Counted from the stretch's first letter, positions 51,237 to 61,074 are shown. The stretch is 64,000 nucleotides of DNA from Cognataquiflexum rubidum (GCF_022538115.1 NZ_JAKZAL010000009.1:62001-126000), one strand, 5' to 3'. Made by a program: numbers and translations. Notes: generated by a model not told the origin, from the sequence alone.

Positions 51237-52574
51237 TCACGGTTTTTTGGGTTTTTCGATTTCCTCGAAAACAATTCCTTTCTCTTCAAGGGAATTCAAT
51301 ATGGGTTCATAAAATTCTTTCTGTACAGGAATCTGTAGTCCTCTATATTTGATTTTTCCATCCAAAAACAAATCAATCGCAATGGCAAGAGGAAGTCCTA
51401 CAGTTTTGGCCATGGAGGTATATTCTTGGTTTTCACCTTTGCAAACCAGGCTGGAAATAATTTCTTTGGTGCCAAAACTTCCTTTGACTTCAAATTGATG
51501 TTGCAGGACCACCATGTCCTTGTCTGTAAGGTTGAGTTGCCACTTTGCTTCCAATATTTTCTGAAGAATAGCAGCAGGGCTTCCTTTGGTCAAAGGAAGT
51601 TTGTTGTTTGAAAACAATCCTAGCCACTCAATCTTTGACATTACTTCTTGATCTATACCTGGAAGGTACTCCCTGAGTTTTTCGACGGTGGTTTTTGAGG
51701 GGTGAAAAGGCAAGAATGAATTCAGAAATCCGCTATAAGTAATATCCTCCGGAAAGTCCGATTCAAATGAATCGTCCGTCATCCCCAATTGGACAAAAAC
51801 ATTCCATGCCTGACAAAAACCTGACCTGCGGAGCGTCCCTCTCAACATGGTCGGAATACTTTCCAGACCATAGATGGACCTATACCTCAGGGAATCTCTA
51901 TTGGCATATCCATCAAAATCTCCGACTTTCCCGAAACTCACTTTTTCAATTCTTTCAAATAATTTGTGATAAGGTATAAATTTGTTTTGGCCGTTTTGGA
52001 TATACTTCGAAACTCCCTGTCCTGCAAGTACAACATTTCGTGGGTTCCAGGTAAACTTGTATTTCCATGGATTGTCTTCACTTTCAGGCGCAAGGACACC
52101 ACCGCAATAGGATTTGAAAGAAAGGATTTCATTGCCTTCTTTTTTTTCCTGCTCAATGATTCTCATCGCAGACATGTGGTCAATCCCCGGATCCAACCCG
52201 CATTCATTCAAAAAAAGTAAGTTTTTGGCTTTGATATCAGATCCTAATTTTCTGAGTTCTTCGGATTCGTACGAGGCTGTAAAAAAGTGCTTGCCCAAAT
52301 CAAGGCAGTCTTTGGCAATGATCGGATGCAGAAATGCAGGCAACATAGATACAACCAAATCGGATTTTTGGATCAGGGATTGTCTGGCTTGAACATTGTC
52401 AATATCAATGGCCACTGCGGATGCAAAAGGGTTGGATTTGACTTTTTCGGCAGCAATTTTTTCTGATACGTCAGCTACGGTTACTGTCCTTTGTTTTGGT
52501 CCGGCACTTTCCAATAAAAAATCAATCAGATAGGTCGATGATTTTCCTGCGCCTAAAATCAAAATGCTCTGCAT
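51237..52574 (-). CDS. Saccharopine dehydrogenase-family protein
   Basis: The 445-residue product has the N-terminal Rossmann ILILGAGKSSTYLIDFLL, then VVSMLPAFLHPIIAKDCL and NECGLDPGIDHMSAM, the family's substrate-binding part near 127-141. YCGGVLAPESEDNPWKYKFT follows. Saccharopine dehydrogenases join or split lysine and 2-oxoglutarate; homologues may work in lysine breakdown or make related amino acids. The product is in the fungal LYS9-like size range. It stands alone, divergent from cdd. Confidence 0.9.
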   Translation of the reverse strand: MQSILILGAGKSSTYLIDFLLESAGPKQRTVTVADVSEKIAAEKVKSNPFASAVAIDIDNVQARQSLIQKSDLVVSMLPAFLHPIIAKDCLDLGKHFFTASYESEELRKLGSDIKAKNLLFLNECGLDPGIDHMSAMRIIEQEKKEGNEILSFKSYCGGVLAPESEDNPWKYKFTWNPRNVVLAGQGVSKYIQNGQNKFIPYHKLFERIEKVSFGKVGDFDGYANRDSLRYRSIYGLESIPTMLRGTLRRSGFCQAWNVFVQLGMTDDSFESDFPEDITYSGFLNSFLPFHPSKTTVEKLREYLPGIDQEVMSKIEWLGLFSNNKLPLTKGSPAAILQKILEAKWQLNLTDKDMVVLQHQFEVKGSFGTKEIISSLVCKGENQEYTSMAKTVGLPLAIAIDLFLDGKIKYRGLQIPVQKEFYEPILNSLEEKGIVFEEIEKPKKP

Positions 52575-52708
52575 AATGGAATGGATAGATTAACGGTGGC
52601 GTAAATTGTAAAAAAAGGTTGAAGGCTAAAAATCAAATGGTGTAAAATAGATAAATAGCGGGATTTCCATTTTTTTTTTGTTAATTCCATTCCTTTTTAA
52701 ACGAATTA

Positions 52709-53191
52709 ATGAATAGAAAAATAGAAGTGACAGCCTCACTTGAAGTGATTCCCATTGGGCTATTGACGGAGTTGGAATCAAAGCTTATCGCTAGCGCAAA
52801 AGAAATTTTGGAATCCGCACATGCCCCATATTCCAAATTCATGGTGGGTGCCGCAGTATTGCTTGAAGACGGTGAAATTTTCGTGGCAAACAACCAAGAA
52901 AATGTATCTTTTCCTGTTGGAATATGTGCCGAAAGGGCCGTCCTAAGTTATGTGATGGGTAATTTTCCCAATTTGAAACCGCTCAAGATAGCCATTGCCG
53001 CAAGGAGGATGAATGAAAAAGGTTATGCATACGTGACGCCTTGTGGCATGTGCCGGCAAACTATCAATGAATATGAAGTGAAATTCGGTGGGAAAATTGA
53101 GATCCTGATGCTAAACGGGAAGGAGGAGGTTTTAAAAGCAGACGGCATCGAGCAACTTTTGCCGTTTAGATTCCATAATCTTCACCTTTGA
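52709..53191 (+). CDS. cdd: Cytidine deaminase
   Basis: The 160-residue product has HAPYSKFMVGAAV at 38-50, the zinc/catalytic motif CAE at 73-75 and PCGMC at 111-115 (Cys 112 and 115), the classic three-Cys CDA site. It deaminates cytidine and deoxycytidine for pyrimidine salvage as a tetramer. The last base of its stop overlaps the start of the next gene (TGATG), so the two are translationally coupled. Confidence 0.96.
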   Translation: MNRKIEVTASLEVIPIGLLTELESKLIASAKEILESAHAPYSKFMVGAAVLLEDGEIFVANNQENVSFPVGICAERAVLSYVMGNFPNLKPLKIAIAARRMNEKGYAYVTPCGMCRQTINEYEVKFGGKIEILMLNGKEEVLKADGIEQLLPFRFHNLHL

Positions 53192-53829
53192 TGAAAGCCT
53201 CCGTAACTTACCGCCATAGGGGGCATTACAGTATGTCCCATCTTCCAAATAGAGATGAAAAGGAAATCATCATTGCACTTCATGGCTATGGACAATTGGC
53301 GGAATATTTTCTGAAGAAGTTTGAACCACTATTTCGGGAGGACCGATTGGTTGTGGTTCCTGAAGCGACAAATTACGCCTACCAACAAGGGTTTTCAGGA
53401 AGAGTAGGGGCTATCTGGATGACAAGTCATGAGAGGGAAACCGCAATTGAAAATAATAACCATTATTTGAATGAAATTTTGGAATCAGTTTTGATAAAGT
53501 ATAAGCAGAAGCCTGTGGTAAAAGTGATCGGCTTTTCGCAAGGTGCTGCTACAGCCTCGAGATGGGTCAGTCAGTTATCTTTTAAAGTGGACACCTTGGT
53601 ATTGTGGAGTGGCGGATTTGCACATGATTTGGATGTAAGCAGGGCCGCACAAAATCTAAAAGACACCAAAGTGGTAGTAGTATTGGGAGATTCAGATCCG
53701 ATGATTACTTCGGAATCTATTCAAAAACAAAATGAATTTATTGCATCTTTACCGTTTGAAGTAGAAAGGCTTGAATTTAAAGGCGGACATGACATTAACT
53801 TACCGCTATTAAAAAGTATTTTTGCCTGA
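53191..53829 (+). CDS. Alpha/beta hydrolase (phospholipase/carboxylesterase type)
   Basis: The 212-residue product starts at ATG 53191, coupled to cdd. The oxyanion region is ALHGYGQ near 29-35, the nucleophile elbow is GFSQG at 114-118 (Ser 116), the acid is in GDSDPM near 168 and the His is in GGHDINLP near 199. The size and motifs fit the small carboxylesterase/lysophospholipase group. The coupling with cytidine deaminase is curious but may only be a short intergenic distance. The substrate is unknown. Confidence 0.9.
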   Translation: MKASVTYRHRGHYSMSHLPNRDEKEIIIALHGYGQLAEYFLKKFEPLFREDRLVVVPEATNYAYQQGFSGRVGAIWMTSHERETAIENNNHYLNEILESVLIKYKQKPVVKVIGFSQGAATASRWVSQLSFKVDTLVLWSGGFAHDLDVSRAAQNLKDTKVVVVLGDSDPMITSESIQKQNEFIASLPFEVERLEFKGGHDINLPLLKSIFA

Positions 53830-53915
53830 CCTACTTGGTCAAAGTTTAGATGGTGAAATAGTTTGATTTAATCCGGCAGTTATTTAATTTTCTTAAAATT
53901 TATTTTATTTCTAAC

Positions 53916-54356
53916 ATGCTTACCCTATCTGAAAAAGAAGTAGAGAAAATAGCAGTCCAGCTGCTTAAAGGAATGATTTGTTTTTACCAATTGGATAATA
54001 AAAAAATCTACCAACTTCCTGATGATGAAGATTATTTTAATTATGATTTGACGCCTGAAGAAGAAGATATCCTGGATGAAATAGATGAAAATCCGGATAA
54101 TTTTGCCGAATTCGTCAAAATGGAACCAAACCAGGAACATCAGATGATGGAAAGGTTTGCAGACAGAATCGTAAAGGAGAGGGTTTTCCAAGATGAATTG
54201 GTCAATGCATTGAGTAAACCAAAGGCGGCAACAGCCTTCAAGTTTTTGATTGACAGTTCAGGGAAATACAACGAAGTTTGGAAGGAATATAGACTTCAGA
54301 ATTATAAAGACTGGATCAAAGAACAGGTAGATAGCTTTAATTACGCAGAGGACTAA
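53916..54356 (+). CDS. UPF0158-like small acidic protein
   Basis: The 146-residue product is strongly acidic (LPDDEDYFNYDLTPEEEDILDEIDE) with a C-terminal part rich in aromatic and charged residues (RFADRIVKERVFQDEL, FKFLIDSSGKYNEVWKEYR, NYKDWIKEQ). It resembles the UPF0158 family, which has no agreed function. No signal peptide or membrane segment is present, so it is predicted cytosolic. It ends at a strong terminator. Confidence 0.75.
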   Translation: MLTLSEKEVEKIAVQLLKGMICFYQLDNKKIYQLPDDEDYFNYDLTPEEEDILDEIDENPDNFAEFVKMEPNQEHQMMERFADRIVKERVFQDELVNALSKPKAATAFKFLIDSSGKYNEVWKEYRLQNYKDWIKEQVDSFNYAED

Positions 54357-54390
54357 AAAAAGAGCCGCATTTTTTGCGGCTCTTTTTTTT
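54355..54390 (+). terminator. Terminator of the UPF0158-like gene
   Basis: AGAGCCGCA (54361-54369) pairs with TGCGGCTCT (54375-54383), with A and T flanks. Its A side overlaps the stop codon, and it would also stop transcripts from the convergent ABC operon. Confidence 0.88.
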
Positions 54391-54411
54391 ATTGGAGTTA
54401 ATAGATAGGAT

Positions 54412-55719
54412 TTAATTCGTTTTTATCCACCTCCAAAGTGTCTTATAATTGACTTTGCTACCATGCATCAATATTCCTATCCGGTAAACTTTTCCTGCAA
54501 CCCAAGTACTGAAAAAGAATCCTACCACCAATAGCGACATGGACAATATCAGGTCAAAAATCGGCACCCCATAACTTACTCTTCCCATCATCGCAATGGG
54601 AGAGGTAAATGGGATAATGGAAAGCCAAAAAGAAACGTTGCTATTGGGATCATTTAAGACAAAAACAAATAAACCAAGGTATCCAATCAACAATGGGATT
54701 GTGATAGGCAACATAAATTGCTGCGCCTCCGAGGGTGCATCTACCGCTGCACCTACTGCTGCAAAAAAAGCCCCATAAAGCAGATAACCACCCAAGAAAT
54801 AGAAAATAAAGGTCAATGTCAATTGGATGAAATCAATGCCATTGATGACTTGAAGGATGTTTTGGAGATTGTTCTGGCTGTCCATCATTTCGCCCAATTC
54901 AGGATTGGCAAGTTCCATCGCCTGTTGTTGCGGCATCTGTAAGCCAAAATAACCCATTACAATGGATGAAATTCCTCCGATAAGGATAATCCAAATCAAA
55001 AATTGAGTCAGTCCCACTGCGCCGATTCCGATTATTTTTCCCATCATCAGTTGAAAAGGCTTGATCGAAGAAACAAGGATTTCAATGATCCTGCTTGATT
55101 TTTCTTCAATGACTCCCTGCATGATTTGGTTGCCATAGATAAAAATAAACATGTAAATCATAATGCCGGCAAGAAATCCGATTGCGTAATTGACTGTTGC
55201 ATCTGTTACTTTTTCTTCCCCGCTGTTACCCAAAGTGATGGCCTTTATGGATACCTTGGTTCGATAAGCATTGATTGCCTCTGGGCTGATTCCGGATTCA
55301 AATAGCCTTTGTTCCTCAATTCTCCTTTTGATACTTGATTCAAGAAAAGAGATCAGGTTCATACTCGGGTTTTTTTCACCAAAATATGTGATCCCGGAAG
55401 GATTGCTGAGATCGATTTTTGGAATATATAAAAACCCAAAGCGATCCCCATCATTGACCATTTTCTTTCCTTCTTCGCTGCTTATTTTAGAAAATGAGAA
55501 AGCGTATTGTTCAGAACTCTCGATGAAAAAGATGTTATTCTCGTCTACTACTTCTATGATTTGCAAAAAGGGGTTTTCAGACTCTCCGATAGAGATCCAC
55601 AAAAATATCCCCATGATGGAGGGAAAAATCAATGGTGTCAACAAAGTTGCTAACAGGAATGATTTCTTCTGGACTCTTGAGAGGTATTCCCTTTGGATAA
55701 CCAACCAAATTTTATTCAT
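54412..55719 (-). CDS. ABC-2 type transporter permease (NatB-like)
   Basis: The 435-residue protein has an N-terminal span (about 22-43), a large extracytoplasmic domain (about 45-175) and five or more C-terminal spans (from about 178). This is the layout of NatB/ABC-2 permeases that export Na+, drugs or lipids. EEKSSRIIEILVSSIKPFQLMMGK is a conserved cytosolic loop of the family. It overlaps the ATPase gene by 8 bp, so the two form one exporter. Confidence 0.9.
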   Translation of the reverse strand: MNKIWLVIQREYLSRVQKKSFLLATLLTPLIFPSIMGIFLWISIGESENPFLQIIEVVDENNIFFIESSEQYAFSFSKISSEEGKKMVNDGDRFGFLYIPKIDLSNPSGITYFGEKNPSMNLISFLESSIKRRIEEQRLFESGISPEAINAYRTKVSIKAITLGNSGEEKVTDATVNYAIGFLAGIMIYMFIFIYGNQIMQGVIEEKSSRIIEILVSSIKPFQLMMGKIIGIGAVGLTQFLIWIILIGGISSIVMGYFGLQMPQQQAMELANPELGEMMDSQNNLQNILQVINGIDFIQLTLTFIFYFLGGYLLYGAFFAAVGAAVDAPSEAQQFMLPITIPLLIGYLGLFVFVLNDPNSNVSFWLSIIPFTSPIAMMGRVSYGVPIFDLILSMSLLVVGFFFSTWVAGKVYRIGILMHGSKVNYKTLWRWIKTN

Positions 55720-56611
55720 AGGAATGATTTTTAATCTGTTGGATAAAGATTTCTTCCATAGAGGGGAGGATTTCTTTGAAACCTACCACTTCACCATATT
55801 GCATCAGCTTTGTCAAAGTCCCATTTGGAGAATCTTGGCCCAATGGTATGGAGAAAACCGCCTCTCCGTTGATTGGATATGCATTCCAATTTTCCGGGAG
55901 TATGGTATTGATTCCTGAAAGTTTTATTTCATAGGTATTTGGCCGAAACCGTTGCTTGATATCAGTGAGTCTACCTTCCAAAATTTTATGCGATCGATGG
56001 ATCATGGCTATCTGATCGCAAAGCAGTTCGACAGACTCCATCCTGTGGGTGGACAGCACTACAGTGATTCCCTTTTCTTTCAGTTCGATGATTTCATTCT
56101 TGATGATCTCTGCATTTAGGGGATCAAAACCGGAGAACGGTTCATCCAAAATCAACAACTCCGGTTCATGGATGATGGTCGAAATAAACTGCACTTTTTG
56201 GGCCATTCCTTTTGAAAGATCATCTATTCTTTTGTCTTTCCATGAGATGATATCCATTTTTTTGAGCCAATAATCCACCCTTTCTTTGGCCAAAGCCGCT
56301 GGCATGTCTTTGAGCCTTGCAAAATACACCAACTGGTCCCAAACCTTCATTTTCTTGTAAAGACCCCTTTCCTCAGGCAGATATCCAATCTGGGAGATGT
56401 GTTTAGGCTGGAGAGTCTCTCCCTTAAAAAAAACCTTTCCGGAATCTCCTTCGATGATTTGGTTGATAATCCTGATCAAAGTTGTTTTCCCAGCTCCATT
56501 TGGACCCAGCAGTCCAAAGATCCCACCTTTGGGAATTGACAAACTGAGATTGTTTAGGGCTTTTTGGTTCCCATAAGTTTTGGTCAGGTTTTGGATTTCA
56601 AGAATTTCCAC
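55712..56611 (-). CDS. ABC transporter ATP-binding protein (NatA-like)
   Basis: The 299-residue product has Walker A GPNGAGKTT at about 37-45, signature DLSKGMAQKVQ at about 130-140, Walker B LLILDEPFSGFDP near 152-164 and an H-loop in LSTHRM. The C-terminal extension (about 220-299) is typical of the NatA/YhaQ group, where it contacts the permease. The last 8 bp overlap the permease start. Cargo is unknown. Confidence 0.92.
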   Translation of the reverse strand: MEILEIQNLTKTYGNQKALNNLSLSIPKGGIFGLLGPNGAGKTTLIRIINQIIEGDSGKVFFKGETLQPKHISQIGYLPEERGLYKKMKVWDQLVYFARLKDMPAALAKERVDYWLKKMDIISWKDKRIDDLSKGMAQKVQFISTIIHEPELLILDEPFSGFDPLNAEIIKNEIIELKEKGITVVLSTHRMESVELLCDQIAMIHRSHKILEGRLTDIKQRFRPNTYEIKLSGINTILPENWNAYPINGEAVFSIPLGQDSPNGTLTKLMQYGEVVGFKEILPSMEEIFIQQIKNHSYE

Positions 56612-56659
56612 GGTTGAGTGTGTTTTGCTAAAAGTAGAAAAAAAATCCGGTTTGACGCC

Positions 56660-57547
56660 TTACTTAATCGTGACCGAACCTACAGAAACATCAATGGTAA
56701 AACTCATCAGGTTTTCGCTGTTTTCTCTATAGGCTTTACTCACATAGGTATTGTTGCCTAGGTCTTTTAGGTACTTCGGGATGTAGGTTCTACACATTGG
56801 AGTGGAGGTGATTTTCAAAATGTAGGCATGATTTTCATTGGGCAACTGGAGATTGACTTTCCCGACGCCAACCATAGCTTTGATATTGCAAGATTCTGAC
56901 ATTTTATCAGTGAAGGAAAGGTCCAAAGTGCCGTAATTCGACTCGAAAATCATTTCTTTGGCATTGGTGAAGTTGAGGTTTTTTGCTTCCAGGTTACCCA
57001 TATTGATGGAAACGGAAAGTGTATCCATTTTTACTGAATTGGCAAAATTCTTACTGTAATCCAACTTTATGTCCGCACTTGTGGATTTGATCTGACAATT
57101 GGAAATCGGCAAATGAGACAAATCAAAAGTGGCTAACCCAATTCCAAAGTAAAAATGTAGATTATAGAGATTGTGGGAATTCAGCCCCACATCCCATTTG
57201 TGGTCAAAGTCCTCGTTCGAGCTTGAAAAGAGCTTGTAAGAAAGACTTTTTCCGAGGTTTTCAGACTCGACATTCCTGTGGGAAAGATTCGTAAAAAGAA
57301 TCCCGTCCTTGATCCGATAAGAGAATGAAGGAAGAATGTTTACCTTATTGAGTTCAGAGTGTATCGTCAGAGGTCCGTCTATTTGATCTCTTTTGATTTC
57401 AGAGATACCTTTATAAACATTGAAATCCAGGTGGACAAGATTATAGCCGTTTTTTTCCTCGACTTTGAACTCCTTAGTAATTTGGGCATCGGACCAAGAC
57501 GTACTCCCTAGAACCAATCCAATTAGTAAGCAAAATCTGTTCAACAT
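56660..57547 (-). CDS. Exported protein of unknown function
   Basis: The 295-residue product has a signal peptide (MLNRFCLLIGLVLGSTSWSDA, cleaved near 21). The mature part is mostly beta-strand-like with repeated short motifs (LEAKNLNFTNAKEMIFESNYGTLD, VGKVNLQLPNENHAYILKIT, FTIDVSVGSVTIK at the end), reminiscent of beta-solenoid or DUF4097-type proteins, but I do not assign a family. It lies just upstream of natA (48 bp), after the dnaJ terminator. Co-transcription with the exporter is possible. Confidence 0.75.
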   Translation of the reverse strand: MLNRFCLLIGLVLGSTSWSDAQITKEFKVEEKNGYNLVHLDFNVYKGISEIKRDQIDGPLTIHSELNKVNILPSFSYRIKDGILFTNLSHRNVESENLGKSLSYKLFSSSNEDFDHKWDVGLNSHNLYNLHFYFGIGLATFDLSHLPISNCQIKSTSADIKLDYSKNFANSVKMDTLSVSINMGNLEAKNLNFTNAKEMIFESNYGTLDLSFTDKMSESCNIKAMVGVGKVNLQLPNENHAYILKITSTPMCRTYIPKYLKDLGNNTYVSKAYRENSENLMSFTIDVSVGSVTIK

Positions 57548-57591
57548 ACGGTTAGGTTACGGCGATCAATTTAAAAGGTTATTAAAGGTAT

Positions 57592-57617
57592 AAAAAAAGC
57601 CGGATTTTAATCCGGCT
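57592..57617 (-). terminator. Terminator of the grpE-dnaJ unit
   Basis: On the minus strand AGCCGGAT pairs with ATCCGGCT (57598-57617) and is followed by a T run (opposite 57592-57598). Confidence 0.85.
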
Positions 57618-57626
57618 GCAAGTTTT

Positions 57627-58733
57627 TTAGAAAAATTCTTTCATCTTATCAAAGAAGCTTTTCTCGGATTTTCCTGGATCAGGCATGAAGTTTTCTGAAT
57701 TTTTCAAATTTTCCAAAATCTGGCGTTCGTCTTTTGAAAGCTGTTTCGGTGTCCAGACATTTACTTGGATCAGTTGATCACCTCTGCTATATCCATTGAT
57801 ATCTTTTATTCCTTTTCCTTTCAATCTCAACATTTTACCGCTTTGGGTTCCGGGATCAAGCTTGATTTTGACTTTTCCTTCAATAGTTGGAACCTCGATT
57901 TGGGAGCCGAGTGCCGCATCAATAAAGCTCACGTACAATTCAAATATGACGTCATTCCCATTTCTTTGAAGCACTTCATCCTCGATCTCCTCGATGACGA
58001 TCAATAAATCACCGGGAACGCCACCTGCAGTTTCGTTGCCTTTACCTGACATACTGAGCTGCATGCCGTCCGCCACACCTGCGGGAATGTTGATCGATAT
58101 GACTTCTTCTTTGAGAATAAGTCCTCTGATATCAGCATCAGCAGGCTTTTTGTCCACAATCTGGCCGTTGCCGCCGCAGACATGGCAAGTGCTGGTAGAG
58201 ACCATCTGGCCAAGCATCGTATTCACTACCTTTTTGATCTGACCTGAACCCTGGCAGGTCGAGCAGGTTTTGAAGGTAACTCCATCTGCCAAAACATGGC
58301 GTTTTACTTTGATTTTCTTCTCTACTCCGTTGGCTATTTCTTTGAGGTTCATCTTCAGTTTAACCCTGAGATTGGTGCCTTTTTTTACCCTTCGGCCACC
58401 TCTTCCTCCACCAAAAAACGAATCAAATCCACCTCCTCCAAATATGTCTCCAAATTGGGAAAAGATATCCTCCATGTTCATTCCACCGCCGCTGTATCCA
58501 CCATTGCCTCCAAGACCCTGATGACCAAACTGATCGTAGCGTTGCTTCTTTTCTGCATTACTCAAAACCTCATAAGCTTCCGCTGCTTCTTTGAATTTGT
58601 CTTCAGCTTCGGGATTGTCAGGATTTTTATCCGGATGGTATTGGATTGCGAGCTTTCGGTAAGCTTTTTTTATTTCTTCAGGAGTTGCACTTTTTGTTAC
58701 CCCTAATATTTCATAATAATCTCTTTTTGCCAT
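57627..58733 (-). CDS. dnaJ: Chaperone DnaJ with a reduced zinc region
   Basis: The 368-residue product has a J domain with HPD at 33-35, a Gly/Phe-rich part (about 70-115), a zinc region and the C-terminal substrate domains ([15 protein letters not shown], then [18 protein letters not shown]). The zinc region has only two CxxCxGxG repeats, at 157-164 and 183-190; canonical DnaJ has four. By position these are the middle two, which together form zinc centre II; centre I (repeats 1 and 4) is missing. Centre II is the one tied to DnaK cooperation. DnaJ delivers substrates to DnaK. grpE is 9 bp upstream. Confidence 0.95.
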   Translation of the reverse strand: MAKRDYYEILGVTKSATPEEIKKAYRKLAIQYHPDKNPDNPEAEDKFKEAAEAYEVLSNAEKKQRYDQFGHQGLGGNGGYSGGGMNMEDIFSQFGDIFGGGGFDSFFGGGRGGRRVKKGTNLRVKLKMNLKEIANGVEKKIKVKRHVLADGVTFKTCSTCQGSGQIKKVVNTMLGQMVSTSTCHVCGGNGQIVDKKPADADIRGLILKEEVISINIPAGVADGMQLSMSGKGNETAGGVPGDLLIVIEEIEDEVLQRNGNDVIFELYVSFIDAALGSQIEVPTIEGKVKIKLDPGTQSGKMLRLKGKGIKDINGYSRGDQLIQVNVWTPKQLSKDERQILENLKNSENFMPDPGKSEKSFFDKMKEFF

Positions 58734-58742
58734 ATTACTTTC

Positions 58743-59318
58743 TTAAGCTCCAATTACTACTTTGGCAAACCTGATGACTTTATCACCAAGGGTGTATCCG
58801 TTTTCAATGACATCAATGACTTTCCCTTTCATCTCTCCATCGGGTGAAGCTATTTGGGTGATAGCTTCCTGAGTCTCTGCATCAAATGGTTTTCCTGCTA
58901 GGTTTTCCATGGATTTTAGTCCTTTTTGCTCCAATATTCTTACTAGCTTGTGGAACACAAGCTGGTTCCCTTCTCTTACTTTTGAAGCGTCTGTTTCATT
59001 TTGATGGGCTTTGAAGGCCCTTTCAAAGTCGTCGACTACGGGAAGGATTTCTGTCATCAAATCTTCAGAAGCTGTTTTGATCAGATCCAGACGTTCTTTT
59101 GCCGTTCTCCTCCTGTAATTTTCAAACTCAGAGTAAAGTCGCAAATATTTGTCCTTCAATTCTGCAACTTCTTTGACCAATTTGTCTTCTTGGGAAGCTT
59201 TTGGTTTTGCTGAATTTTCAGAATATTCTTTTTGATCATCATTTACAATCTGCTCCTCTTGCACACCATGTTCTTGGGATGTGATCGGATCCTCATTGAA
59301 TATTTCTTTGTCCTCCAT
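58743..59318 (-). CDS. grpE: Nucleotide exchange factor GrpE
   Basis: The 191-residue product has an acidic, disordered N-terminus (about 1-45), a coiled-coil helix (KLVKEVAELKDKYLRLYSEFENYRRR) and the C-terminal beta domain ending in GYTLGDKVIRFAKVVIGA, as in other GrpE proteins. GrpE drives ADP release from DnaK. The short gap to dnaJ shows an operon; dnaK is not in this window. Confidence 0.95.
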   Translation of the reverse strand: MEDKEIFNEDPITSQEHGVQEEQIVNDDQKEYSENSAKPKASQEDKLVKEVAELKDKYLRLYSEFENYRRRTAKERLDLIKTASEDLMTEILPVVDDFERAFKAHQNETDASKVREGNQLVFHKLVRILEQKGLKSMENLAGKPFDAETQEAITQIASPDGEMKGKVIDVIENGYTLGDKVIRFAKVVIGA

Positions 59319-59392
59319 TATTTATCTCAAAATTTGACTTTTAATTTTCTATCAATTTGTTTGCCAAGGGCTCTAAACTGACAACTTGGCAT

Positions 59393-60388
59393 TTATTGGA
59401 TGGTGATAGCCTGCCAAAGCATATCTTTGAGTTTGTCAAGGTTGTACCCTGAAACCGCTGATATAAAAATCGAATCAAGGTCTTTGGGAACTTCTTTTTT
59501 CATTTGGTCCATCAGTTCATCATCTAACATGTCAGCTTTTGTAATGGCCAACAATCTCTTCTTGTCCAACAATTCCGGATTGTATTTTTGAAGTTCACCA
59601 AGTAGTATTTTGTATTGGTTTTTGATATTGTCTGAGTCGGCAGGAATCATAAATAACAGGATGGAATTTCGCTCTATATGTCTCAAAAACCTCAGGCCAA
59701 GTCCTTTTCCTTCAGCAGCGCCTTCTATGATTCCGGGAATATCTGCCATTACGAAAGATTTTTCATTCCTATAGGGAATTACACCTAGGTTGGGTACCAA
59801 GGTGGTAAAAGGATAATCTCCGATTTCAGGTTTGGCAGCAGAAATACTGGAAAGAAGGGTTGATTTTCCTGCGTTTGGAAATCCAACCAAACCGACATCT
59901 GCCAATAACTTGAGCTCAAGTATGATCCATTCTTCTATTCCTTCCTCTCCGGGCTGCGCAAAATGAGGTGCCTGGTTGGTTGCTGTTTTGAAGTGGTCAT
60001 TTCCCAATCCCCCTCTTCCGCCCTTTGTTAGGATTACTTCCTGTCCTTCTTCAGTTATTTCAAATCTTGTCTCAAAAGTCTCAGCGTCTTTGGCAATGGT
60101 CCCCAGCGGGACTTCTAGGATAACATCTTTCCCGTCTCTTCCTTTTCTTCTTCCTCCTTCTCCACCTTTTCCTTCTTCAGCGATGACGTGTTTTTTATAT
60201 TTCAAATGGAGCAAAGTCCACACCTGGGTGCTTCCTTTCAATATGATATGACCTCCTCTGCCACCATCCCCGCCGTCAGGGCCACCTTTCGGCACGTGCT
60301 TTTCTCTTCGAAAATGTACCGAACCTGCTCCTCCGGCACCTGATCTGGAGCAGAATTTTACGTAATCTATAAAGTTGGTTTCTGCCAC
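59393..60388 (-). CDS. obgE: GTPase Obg/CgtA
   Basis: The 331-residue product has the Gly-rich Obg fold (1-160; [21 protein letters not shown] and [14 protein letters not shown]), then G1 GFPNAGKST at 169-177, G3 DIPG at 216-219, G4 TKAD at 284-287 and G5 SAVSG at 310-314. It lacks the extra C-terminal OCT domain of E. coli Obg, common in this phylum. It is a ribosome-associated stress and 50S-assembly GTPase. It is 74 bp upstream of grpE and downstream of the adk terminator. Confidence 0.96.
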   Translation of the reverse strand: MAETNFIDYVKFCSRSGAGGAGSVHFRREKHVPKGGPDGGDGGRGGHIILKGSTQVWTLLHLKYKKHVIAEEGKGGEGGRRKGRDGKDVILEVPLGTIAKDAETFETRFEITEEGQEVILTKGGRGGLGNDHFKTATNQAPHFAQPGEEGIEEWIILELKLLADVGLVGFPNAGKSTLLSSISAAKPEIGDYPFTTLVPNLGVIPYRNEKSFVMADIPGIIEGAAEGKGLGLRFLRHIERNSILLFMIPADSDNIKNQYKILLGELQKYNPELLDKKRLLAITKADMLDDELMDQMKKEVPKDLDSIFISAVSGYNLDKLKDMLWQAITIQ

Positions 60389-60405
60389 TTTTTCTATGTG
60401 TTTTA

Positions 60406-60435
60406 AACAAAAAAAGCTAAGCTTGAAGGCTTAGC
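60406..60435 (-). terminator. Terminator of adk
   Basis: GCTAAGC (60416-60422) pairs with GCTTAGC (60429-60435) around a six-base loop; on the minus strand a T run follows (opposite 60409-60415). Confidence 0.85.
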
Positions 60436-60474
60436 CGGATAATCTTCCCCGCAAAGGTAAGAAATATTCAGTAT

Positions 60475-61047
60475 TTAGTATTGGTCGATGACTTTAGTAA
60501 TGTCAGTAAAGATGCCTTCGATGGTGCCGACGCCATTTATTTTGGTGAATTTTCCCTGTTTTTCATAGTATTGCGCCACAGGAAGGGTCTCATCTAGATA
60601 TACCTTAATCCTTGTAGCAATCTTGGATTCATCCTGGTCATCTGTCCTACCTGAGGTTTTTCCTCTTTCCCTTATTCTTTCCTTTAATATATCTTCTGCC
60701 ACATCTAGTGCGATCATGCCTGAAATTTCAATGGAGTTCTTCTCCATAAGCTTATCCAATGCCTCGGCTTGTGCGACAGTCCTGGGAAATCCGTCAAAAA
60801 TAAAACCATTAGTCCCCGGAGTATTTGCTATTTTGTCATCCACCATGCCGATGACCACTTCGTCAGGGACAAGTCTGCCTTCATCCATATATTTTCGCGC
60901 AAGTTTTCCAAGCTCTGTTCCTTCTCCAAGATGCTTTCTGAATAAATCTCCCGTCGATAAATGGGTCAGCTTGTATTTTGAGATTATATTTTCGCTTTGG
61001 GTTCCTTTGCCTGCCCCCGGAGGGCCAAATAAGACAATGTTGAGCAT
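60475..61047 (-). CDS. adk: Adenylate kinase (short form)
   Basis: The 190-residue product has GPPGAGKGT at 8-16, FDGFPRTVAQAEAL near 84-97 and the second Arg-rich ATP region (ERIRERGKTSGRTDDQDES). The LID is the short form without the four Cys of zinc-binding enzymes, which explains the length. It keeps ATP, ADP and AMP in balance. hpt is 27 bp upstream, so both may be transcribed together. Confidence 0.96.
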   Translation of the reverse strand: MLNIVLFGPPGAGKGTQSENIISKYKLTHLSTGDLFRKHLGEGTELGKLARKYMDEGRLVPDEVVIGMVDDKIANTPGTNGFIFDGFPRTVAQAEALDKLMEKNSIEISGMIALDVAEDILKERIRERGKTSGRTDDQDESKIATRIKVYLDETLPVAQYYEKQGKFTKINGVGTIEGIFTDITKVIDQY

Positions 61048-61074
61048 ATTCTGTTTCTCTTAATATGTTTATAA

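Noticed and set aside
59362-59391. TGCCAAG / CTTGGCA hairpin between obg and grpE as a terminator
   Set aside because: No T run follows on the minus strand.
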